Shown: positions 57,561 to 64,000 of the stretch, piece by piece | Layout: each line of letters begins with the position of its first letter | Numbering within the stretch: the first letter of the stretch is position 1 | Source: Batillaria attramentaria | Lineage: Eukaryota; Mollusca; Gastropoda; Batillariidae | Reading direction: 5' to 3' | DNA: 64,000 bases | NCBI GenBank assembly: GCA_018292915.2 | Contig: JACVVK020000034.1 | Location: 225,001 to 289,000 of the forward strand | Notes under the pieces: generated by a model | Seen by the model: only the letters and a program-made list of their open reading frames with translations | Database searches by the model: none | Told to the model about the DNA's origin: nothing | Program-made: the position numbers and the translations under genes

Positions 57561-59999
57561 CCAGAAGAAAATTTTCTGCCATCGACAGACAATAAAGTTA
57601 TATTGAATTGAATTGAATTGAATTGAAATAGTAGTAAGTCTGTGGTATTATGTTTGTATGTATGGGTCACTTTAGTTTGTACACCAATATGTAGCTTAGA
57701 CATGCATGTAGTGTTGTTATCATCGGTCAAGTTTTTTTACCTCTCTCTTTTCTTAATACTTAAACCCCCTACCAAAGACAAGGTTGTCTCCTCGGACATG
57801 AGGGGAGCCGGGATAGCTAAATGGTAGAGTGTTGGACTCTCAGTGCTTGGGTCGTGTGTTCGAATCTCGGCTGTGGCTAAATATTGGTGCTGGCCTTTTT
57901 CTCGTTGTTCCGTCTTTGATATCACCCTTATAATAATAATAATAATAATGAGTATTGTATAGGCGCTTTACCCAATTTCATGAATCAGCTCAAAGCGCCG
58001 CGAACTGAACCCAACACGCACGCTCACGTGAATCACACGCATTCTCTCACACACTGGACATAAACACATTACAATCACGTGGTGCGAAGGGTCAGCTCAG
58101 CTATTTAAATGTCGGAATTTAAAATTGCATTTATTTTTCAAATTTGGTGGGCTGAACATTTCCAAAGCAGAGGGGGAGGAAGCCGGAGTACCCGGAGAGA
58201 ACCCCCGACGATCGGCCCGAATGAACGGTGCCACATACGAGAAGGAAAAATTCTTTGCCCCGAGTGGGACTCGAACCCCCCACCTCTCGCATTGGTGACA
58301 AGTCTCTTAACCACTAGACCACCGACCGCCCCTTATGGGGTGGAAAAGGACGTTAAACTCCTAAACGCCCACCCCACCCTCCTCAGACATGATGGAGTTG
58401 CTAGAGTTTAAATTTATCCCTGTCAAGTGTATTGTATGTGTTATTTTATTATCATGTCACTTACAGTGCTTTATGTAAGGACCCCTGACAAAATCCAACT
58501 TTTCTGTGAATGTACGTTTATCTACAGCTTTCACGTTTCACATCGATCATGTACAAGACTGTGTCTAGTGCCTGATGCCTAATCACACCAGAAATAGTGC
58601 AAAGGAGAGATAGCACACTCCTTCTGCCACACTACTGCGAGAAGTGGAGGTTAATCAGCCTCGCATGCTGCAGAAATCAGGCCATGCCCCTTTCAGCAAG
58701 GAAATCGCCCACGCAGGGGGTTGCTATGGGGTTCCATATTCGGTTTGAGACTGCTTGACATACATGTAGTTGCATTCCAAGCTTCCTGTCATAAATATCC
58801 CAGCAGTGCCAGCCATGTCACATCATGAGATGTGTCATACCAAGGGAAGAACCCTCAAAGTTGCACCTTTGGAGTGGGTGAGTCTCGGCTGTGTGGCAGC
58901 AGCCTTCCCACTGGGCCCATAGCACACTTGCTCTGAGTAAGAGCCGACCTCGGTAGGAAAAATCCTTGCTTGCGTTGGCTTGGATTCGAGCCTGGATCTG
59001 CTGGTCCGTGGTCTGAAGGGCTAACCACTACACTTCTGTGATGTATGTAGCATGCAGTAGAAAACATGACCTGCACCATGTTTTCTACTGCATGCTACAT
59101 ACATCACAGTACATGTATATTCAGTGTGAAATACACGTACATGTATAAATGTTTTTGCAGAACCATCCTGTACGTATCCACAGTGTATGGAATTGGCTGT
59201 GCTGTGCTCTCTCTCACTGCATTTCCACCCCCAGAACTGTAAGTACCATCCAAACTTAAGAAAAGGGGAAGAAGGTCTACTTTACATTATGCATGTTGTC
59301 TGATAGGTGTCCCCCACCAAAAAAGAAAACGTCTAGTGCATGTGAGTGACCCCTTGTATAGGATTGTGCTTATATAGTAGGAGTTGACAGGTAGACTTCT
59401 GACCATGATTTCTGTCATCCAGGCCTGGGCCAATGATTGGTCTGTTACTGATTGCACTCGGAACTGGTGGAATCAAGCCATGTGTGGTGACTTTTGGTGG
59501 TGACCAGTTTTCTGCTGATCAGGTATATGCTCACTGCAGTTTCCAGCAGATGAAGTGACTTTTCGTTTTACAGTTTGATATCGGTCAGTATTGGTGTTAG
59601 AGATACTGTGCGTAAAAATCTGTGTTTTTTGAGGTGATGATGTGTTTGCTGTACAATGTCGTTGGAAGTATGTACAGTTAACTTTAATCAACATTTCATC
59701 GTCATGGTCAACAATGCTAGTAGTATGAAGTGTTTTGACATCTAATTCCCAATGATAGTGAAAATATTCAAAGTTAAAAACCACTACCACTTACCAGTTC
59801 CACGTCTTGTGTTCAGATGAAAACCAGATTTGTTGAAAGTACATTTATCAGCAGTGTTGATTTCTGCCTTTTCATATCGTTCTCTGACATGTTGATGTGC
59901 AGGTGGAGGAGCGCAGTACCTTCTTCTCCACGTTTTATTTCATGATCAACTTGGGCAGTGTCTTGTCTACATTCCTCACACCCATACTTCGAGGTATCT

Positions 60000-60081
<82 letters not shown>

Positions 60082-60651
60082 CTAGTTTGTACTGGATACT
60101 GTTTGAAACAACTATGCACATTGAACGGAGAGGGAAAATTGCCACGTACAAAATTCTAAGGCTGTTTGCAGAAAGAGATGATGCTCCATTTGGGCATGGA
60201 GACCGTTTCCTTAAACAGTGTAACAGACGCTGTTACTGCCCAGGCGTCTAAGTTGTGTGATGATAAATACATGTACCACAAAAACAGCTCAGAACGATCT
60301 GTGAGCATAAAAACCCCTAATATGGACCCTGGTCTTGCTGAGAATGGAATATTCCAGACTACCTCTATGGGATTTTCAGCATAAGACAAATTAATTCAGC
60401 AAGACTAGGGTTAAATACATACAGATTTCTTTGAATGTGTGGTGCTTCTTCTGTGTGAACGCAACCATGATTGCTTCTATATAAAAAAAAATGACCAGCC
60501 TTGCAGTGCCTTAGTTGCAAATTAAGCCAGCCTTTAGGGCAGTGTGCAGTTTTATGGCATAAGAGTAATTTATATCATGTTGTAATACATAAATTCTGAT
60601 CAGTAAACTCTGTGTTTTGCTGTACTTTGTGTGTGCTTTGTGTATGTGTGT

Positions 60652-60698
<47 letters not shown>

Positions 60699-60748
60699 TG
60701 TGAGTGTGTGCGTGTGTGTGTGTGTGAGTGTGTGTGTGTGTGTGTGTG

Positions 60749-60786
<38 letters not shown>

Positions 60787-63585
60787 TGTGTATGTGTAAA
60801 AGAGAGAGAGAGAGAGAGGAGGGGAATATGAGGCATGATGCAAGAGTTAAAAGCACATTTGCTGAGAAAGGTTTCCACACCATTGTTGTATGTAACGCAG
60901 GCAAAGCTTATTGATGGGAACTGTCTGGTGTACTTTTAGAATAGAAGGCAAATGTTGTGACACAGAACTGTGATAAACCTAGCTTGTAATTACACTGTCT
61001 CTCATTGTTTTCCAGCTGATGTGCATTGTGTCGGGAACAGCTGTTACCCACTGGCGTTCGGAGTGCCAGCTCTACTTATGTTGACAGCTTTACGTGAGTG
61101 TTTAATAGGTTTTAACAGAAGCAAACATTTTGCAGCAGTTAATTGTGCCTATCATTGCGCGGCTATATGCGGAAAATAGTCTATCTCAGTGAGAGTAAGT
61201 CTTTCGGGCGGTCGGTTGTCCAGTGGTTAAGAGACTTGTCACCGATGCGAGAGGTCAAGGGTTCGAGTCCCACTCGGGGCAGAGAATTTTTTCCTTCTCG
61301 TATGTGGCACCGTTCATTCAGGCCGATCGTCCGGGGTTCCCTCTGGGTACTCCGGCTTCCTCCCCCTCTGCTCTGCTTTGGAAATGTTCAGCCCACCAAA
61401 GTTGAAAAATAAATGCAGTTCTGAATTCCGAAATTTATATAGCTGAGCTGACCCTTCGCACCACGTGATTGTAATGTGTTTAGTGTGTGAGAGAATGCGT
61501 GTGATTCACGTGAGCGCGCGTGTTGGGTTCAGTTCGCGGCGCTTTGAGCTGATTCGTGAAAGTGGGTAAAGCGCCTATACAATACTCATTATTATTATTA
61601 TTATTATTGATTTAGATGTGATTCATGTTCCAAGTTTACTAGCTTTCACAGAAGCAAACTTATGTTTAATAACAGTTGCGCTTCTGAATGCACCTTATGT
61701 TCAAAATCTTCCACCTTTGGCTAAAAATTTTTCTCCCTTCAGAAAGTGTGTTCCTCCTCTGAAGCACTTGAATTAATTCTAATTAATAAATTCGAATTAA
61801 AATGCACCAAATTGTGTAGATTTTAGTCTAATTCTAAAAAATTGCTTCCAAAATATGTTTTTTTCTCCTCTGAAGCATTTAAAAAAGTCATACCGAAAAG
61901 CACCAAACTGCACAGAGTTGAGTGTAATTAAAAAAAAAAAAAAATTCTTGGGGAGTATGCCCCCACGCACCCATAGCATAATAATAATAATAATGAATTG
62001 TACTTATATAGTGCAAAATTCTCACAAAGTGACTCAGTGCGCATACTCCCAAACTCGTACCAACAAAAGGTTATTCTTATGAGAAAAAAATCTTCCACTT
62101 GTGCCTTAGACACACTTATTAAAAAATTACTAGGCATCAGAGAAAGCTACTGACGTCTTGAAATATATGCTCTTAGGTCTGCCTGTATGCTCAAAACAGT
62201 CTGCCTTAACTCTTTCAGTGCCAGCTGAGCAGCTGACACTAGGCACAGAGGAGGAACTGCTGGTTCAGAGGTTTTTACACCACAGACCAAACAATGGGGA
62301 AAAAAATCTAGCTTCTTCCGCACTCATGTAAACCATAAAAAAATCATGTCATCAAAAGTTCTCTCCCTTTCAGCATCCCCTCTCCTCCAATTTCTCTTCC
62401 TCTATGTTTTGTTGGTCTTATATTGCAGTGATCTTTTTTGCCGGACGGAAAAGCTACAAACATGTCCCAGTCACTGGCAGTCTATTCAGCAGAGTGTCTG
62501 CTTGTATTCTGGTAAAACTAGACTCAGCTTCCTATTCATAATCTATGTGTATTATGTGTATATTATATGAACAGTGTCTATCTGTGTCTGTCTGTGTGTC
62601 TGTCTGTGCACAATAAAACCTAAGAGTTCTTACATTGCGATCAGCATTGGTGGTTGTATTCAGGGGAACCTTGAGCTTGTTCTGCAGGGAAAAAAATTGG
62701 GAAAATCAGAGTTTAACGTCCTTTTCCACCACATATCGCCAAACAGTGGGACTGGAAAACACACTTTAGATTTTTCACATCATGCTAAAAATTGGTGGCT
62801 GTATGCAGGGGGCCCACAAAAACATGTTGGGAAAAAAAAAGAAGGAAAATCGGAGTTTAACGTCCTTTTCCACCACGTTGCCAAACAGGGAGGCCAGAAA
62901 AGACTTAATAGGCAGATCACATCATCAGCCTGGGGCGAAGTTGGGTACGTCAGCTAGTATGTAATAAATGTGACCTGTTCTCGCAAAAGGGACCATAAGT
63001 CGCACTAGGTTGAACGCTGCTACAGGCCAAAAGGAGTGTTGGGGGTCAGTATGGCCGCCTGGTGGGCAGCCAACTTCAACTGTTGATATCTCCGTCAATT
63101 TTAGTACATGTACAGCTTTCATTGTTATATTGAATTAAACTGCATAACCAGTCGATTGCAGTGACGTACATAAATTGATAATTTTCAACTTATGATCTCT
63201 TTTGTGAGAACAGGTCACACAATTTCATGTATAGCAGAACTGGCAAAAAGTGTGTTACTGGTACAGCAAGAGCTAGTATGGATGTGGTGTTCCAAAAGTG
63301 CATGGGAACACAATAAACTGGTACATGTACAACTTTACTGCATCTCAGGCGAAAGGTGTGGGAAATCTAACAGGTAACAGCTTGTTGTGTCAGCAGCTGG
63401 CACTGACTTAATTGCCTTTTATCACGCGTTTGTGCATGGTTAACATCATGATAATGTGTTGATCGTGATACATTACCTGTGTGACCTGTCTTAACGTGCA
63501 GCATGCCATACACATGAGGTTCAAGTACAGACGGTACCAAGAAGAAAAAACCCACTGGCTTGATTATGCCGGCGACAAGTTTGAG
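53476..63585 (+). CDS. SLC15A: SLC15-family (PepT1/PepT2-like) proton-coupled oligopeptide transporter, N-terminal ten exons
   Basis: Exons 53476-53536, 55917-55975, 56372-56465, 57122-57263, 59161-59238, 59423-59522, 59903-59993, 61016-61093, 62429-62511 and 63502-63585 join in phase to 290 residues with GT-AG introns throughout. A hydrophilic N terminus leads to the POT proton-coupling motif [10 protein letters not shown] in TM1, then [13 protein letters not shown] (PTR2 signature 1), [26 protein letters not shown] (PTR2 signature 2), [10 protein letters not shown] and [11 protein letters not shown]. These are in the order and spacing of animal PepT1/PepT2, which import di- and tripeptides with H+ at the plasma membrane, usually in gut or kidney-like epithelia. 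About 400 more residues, including the extracellular domain and TM7-12, lie beyond the right edge. PepT1 versus PepT2 cannot be settled. An upstream exon at 52182 may add 23 residues. Confidence 0.93.
53921..54590. repeat. 110-bp tandem repeat, six near-identical copies, in intron 1
   Basis: Unit starts GAAACATGTA at 53921, 54031, 54142, 54252, 54364 and 54474, with a partial start at 54584. Units differ by single-base indels only (spacing 110-112 bp). Each includes TCAAGCTAACCACTGTTCAT, TGTAATGTAATGTAGAGTAT, GTAAGCCACAACGGGTGTCA and CATAGATCTACAAACAGTA. Either very recent or homogenised. Confidence 0.97.
54600..55916 (+). other. remainder of intron 1 of the SLC15-like gene
   Basis: No exon recognised. 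AT-rich with A14 and T10 runs. Confidence 0.55.
55917..55975 (+). CDS. SLC15A: SLC15-like exon 2
   Basis: Joins as [20 protein letters not shown]. Acceptor after T9CTTCTTTTCAG, donor GTAAAG, enters phase 1 and leaves phase 0. Hydrophilic cytosolic segment. Confidence 0.82.
56372..56465 (+). CDS. SLC15A: SLC15-like exon 3 (TM1, proton motif)
   Basis: [20 protein letters not shown] then [11 protein letters not shown]. Contains ExxERFxYYG, whose Glu and Arg residues couple proton movement in this family. Donor GTGAGT, phase 1. Confidence 0.96.
56805..57020. repeat. poly-C and two (CA)n tracts in intron 3
   Basis: A C18 run with (CA)n to about 56848, then (CA)32 at 56956-57020, about 100 bp before the exon 4 acceptor. 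Confidence 0.95.
57122..57263 (+). CDS. SLC15A: SLC15-like exon 4 (TM2-TM3)
   Basis: [42 protein letters not shown] and RYR. Two membrane spans and the PTR2 signature 1 with the conserved Asp. Donor GTAAGG, phase 2. Confidence 0.97.
57518..57559. repeat. (GT)n microsatellite in intron 4
   Basis: About 20 GT units. A short (AATTG)n follows at 57604. Confidence 0.95.
57803..58381 (+). repeat. SINE-1 copy f, split by a SINE-2 insertion
   Basis: Left part 57803-57930: GGGAGCCGGGATAGCTAAAT head, TTCGAATCTCGGC, GGCCTTTTTCTCGTTGTTCC, TTGATATCACCCTTA. Right part 58331-58381: CCTTATGGGGTGGAAAAGGA, CGTTAAACTCCTAAACGCCC. The target is duplicated as CCTTAT on both sides of the inserted SINE-2. Confidence 0.9.
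57931..58332 (-). repeat. SINE-2, full-length copy inserted into SINE-1
   Basis: Reverse orientation. The 3' tail is (AAT)n, then GTATTGTATAGGCGCTTTAC, AAAGCGCCGCGAACTGAACC, CACGTGAATCACACGCA, ACAATCACGTGGTGCGAAGG, GGGCTGAACATTTCCAAAGC, GGAGTACCCGGAGAGAACCC, and the tRNA-like head with B box GGGACTCGAACCCC and A box TCTTAACCACTAGACCACCG. Confidence 0.92.
58857..59035 (-). repeat. third tRNA-headed SINE family (SINE-3)
   Basis: The reverse strand reads AGTGTAGTGGTTAGCCCTTC (A box), CTCGAATCCAAGC (B box), then GGATTTTTCCTACCGAGGTC, GAGTCTCGGC-like words and CCACTCCAAAG. Only one copy is in the window, so the boundaries are uncertain. Confidence 0.55.
59036..59109. repeat. perfect 33-bp hairpin in intron 4
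   Basis: Left arm 59036-59068 (CTGTGATGTATGTAGCATGC plus 13 bases) and right arm 59077-59109 are exact reverse complements around an 8-nt loop, ACCTGCAC. The right arm ends 51 bp before exon 5. It abuts the SINE-3 head. It could be a pre-miRNA-like hairpin or a recent inverted duplication. Confidence 0.93.
59161..59238 (+). CDS. SLC15A: SLC15-like exon 5 (TM4)
   Basis: [20 protein letters not shown] then FPPPEL. Acceptor TTTTTGCAG, donor GTAAGT, phase 2 on both sides. Confidence 0.96.
59423..59522 (+). CDS. SLC15A: SLC15-like exon 6
   Basis: [20 protein letters not shown] then [21 protein letters not shown] and FGGDQF are near-invariant in animal PepT proteins. Donor GTATAT, phase 0. Confidence 0.97.
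59903..59993 (+). CDS. SLC15A: SLC15-like exon 7 (TM5, PTR2 signature 2)
   Basis: [20 protein letters not shown] then [19 protein letters not shown] matches PTR2 signature 2 except at its last position. The donor GTATCTG is a weak match and runs straight into a (GT)40 tract. Confidence 0.96.
60000..60080. repeat. (GT)40 microsatellite 6 bp after the exon 7 donor
   Basis: Pure GT run beginning right behind the 5' splice site, so repeat length may influence splicing. Confidence 0.97.
60210..60330 (-). mobile_element. repeat M copy 8, outer part only
   Basis: CAGACGCTGTTACTGCCCAG, GCGTCTAAGTTGTGTGATGA and AAAACAGCTCAGAACGATCT followed by GTGAGCATAAAAACC match the family in reverse. Confidence 0.65.
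60323..60414. repeat. short inverted repeat, possible MITE
   Basis: GACCCTGGTCTTGCTGAG at the left and, in reverse complement, AACCCTAGTCTTGCTGAA at the right are 92 bp apart. The right end touches TTAA. Confidence 0.45.
60632..60818. repeat. interrupted (GT)n-(GA)n microsatellite in intron 7
   Basis: About 160 bp of GT with regular GAGT interruptions, then GA. Confidence 0.97.
61016..61093 (+). CDS. SLC15A: SLC15-like exon 8
   Basis: [20 protein letters not shown] then MLTAL. A two-Cys loop and the conserved [10 protein letters not shown]. Enters and leaves in phase 1, donor GTGAGT. Confidence 0.97.
61206..61609 (+). repeat. SINE-2, full-length forward copy in intron 8
   Basis: tRNA-like head GGGCGGTCGGTTGTCCAGTG, B box GGGTTCGAGTCCCAC, GGGGTTCCCTCTGGGTACTC, GGAAATGTTCAGCCCACCAA, CCTTCGCACCACGTGATTGT, GATTCACGTGAGCGCGCGTG, GCGGCGCTTTGAGCTGATTC, GGTAAAGCGCCTATACAATA and an (ATT)n tail. 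It is in the sense orientation of the host gene. Confidence 0.92.
61974..62085 (-). repeat. tail of another SINE/LINE family
   Basis: (AAT)n followed by GAATTGTACTTATATAGTGC and CACAAAGTGACTCAGTGCGC looks like an inverted 3' end analogous to, but distinct from, SINE-2. Confidence 0.45.
62429..62511 (+). CDS. SLC15A: SLC15-like exon 9 (TM6)
   Basis: [20 protein letters not shown] then RVSACIL. Completes the split Leu codon from exon 8. Acceptor TATATTGCAG, donor GTAAAA, leaves in phase 0. Confidence 0.95.
62646..62940. repeat. tandem duplication containing SINE-1 tails
   Basis: Two units of about 145 bp: ATTGGTGGTTGTATTCAGGG / ATTGGTGGCTGTATGCAGGG, then GAGTTTAACGTCCTTTTCCA with CCACA or CCACG, GCCAAACAG and CACATCAT. 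The SINE-1-type tail occurs at 62703-62734 and 62851-62877 in reverse orientation. Confidence 0.75.
63502..63585 (+). CDS. SLC15A: SLC15-like exon 10, last exon in window
   Basis: [20 protein letters not shown] then DYAGDKFE. The basic cytosolic loop leading to HWLDYA, as in PepT after TM6. Phase 0 on both sides, donor GTACGA. Confidence 0.95.
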
Positions 63586-64000
63586 GTACGACTTGTGATT
63601 GATTAAACTGGAGGTGCTATTTTTGTTGTTTGTTTGTTTGTTTTCTGTTGTAGGTGGTGGTGTTTTGGTGCGAATTGTTTTTGTTTCTGATTGTTTGTTG
63701 GTTTGTTTTCTGTTTTCTGTTTTTAGTGTGTGTGTGTGTGGGGGGGGGGGGGGAATGAGGGGAGGGGGGTGTTTGGGGGCCTACCGTCCTTTTCCACCAT
63801 ACGGGTGATATCAAAGACAGGACATCGATGAAAAAGGGGGGGGGGGGGGGGGGGATGTTGTTGATACATATTTATAGGATAGGGGATCTTGCAAGTGCAC
63901 CTTAAAATAGAACTACTGTGCGCCTAGCATAGGAAGCAAAATAAAAAATTCATGCTTGTGAATTTGACTTCATTGGAGGCTATGAACGTCAGCCCTATAC
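63586..64000 (+). other. start of intron 10, with a SINE-1 fragment
   Basis: Poly-G tracts at 63740 and 63836. 63785-63832 (GTCCTTTTCCACCATACGGG, GATATCAAAGACAGGACAT) is a reverse SINE-1 tail. Confidence 0.6.

Overview
This is a stretch of an invertebrate nuclear genome. Its coding part is two spliced genes with GT-AG introns, and the rest is dominated by interspersed and simple repeats: long (CA)n/(GT)n tracts, tRNA-headed SINEs, TIR elements, foldback elements and satellites. Nothing prokaryotic or organellar is visible. A mollusc, probably a marine gastropod, is my best guess from the repeat style and the two proteins, but the sequence does not prove it.

Layout. Bases 1-34,000 hold no gene I can support. 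They contain SINE fragments, minisatellites (about 20 bp at 2.4-2.9 kb; 37 bp at 8.3-8.9 kb), a 1.42 kb foldback element (11,334-12,753), several MITEs, a retroposed insertion with an 18-bp target-site duplication (18.4-18.9 kb), a roughly 455-bp tandem duplication (20.7-21.5 kb) and a degenerate tRNA-Cys (4.3 kb). A GC-rich region at 34.2-35.0 kb looks like a promoter.

Gene 1 (+, 36,424-40,884) encodes a four-C2H2-finger transcription factor. Three of its fingers are EGR/WT1-type, and the finger block looks like insect klumpfuss. It is very rich in Gln, His, Ser and Pro, and carries a PLDLS motif (CtBP-type corepressor docking) and a double SUMO/synergy-control motif, so it is probably a repressor. 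A single missing base close to the stop may have cut off a 60-70 residue C-terminal extension.

Gene 2 (+, 53,476 or 52,182 to beyond the right edge) is a proton-coupled oligopeptide transporter of the SLC15/PepT1-2 type. Ten consecutive exons splice in phase to give 290 residues, or 313 with a possible upstream coding exon. The rest of the gene lies outside the window.

The two genes share a strand but show no functional link. The most unusual features are in their introns and flanks: a perfect 33-bp hairpin 51 bp before exon 5 of gene 2; six nearly identical 110-bp repeats in its first intron; a SINE nested in a SINE; a 651-bp piggyBac-like deletion derivative that keeps the start of its transposase; a (TG)26-T-tract splice acceptor in gene 1; and a foldback element at 49.1-50.0 kb built of inverted arrays of hairpin-bearing units.
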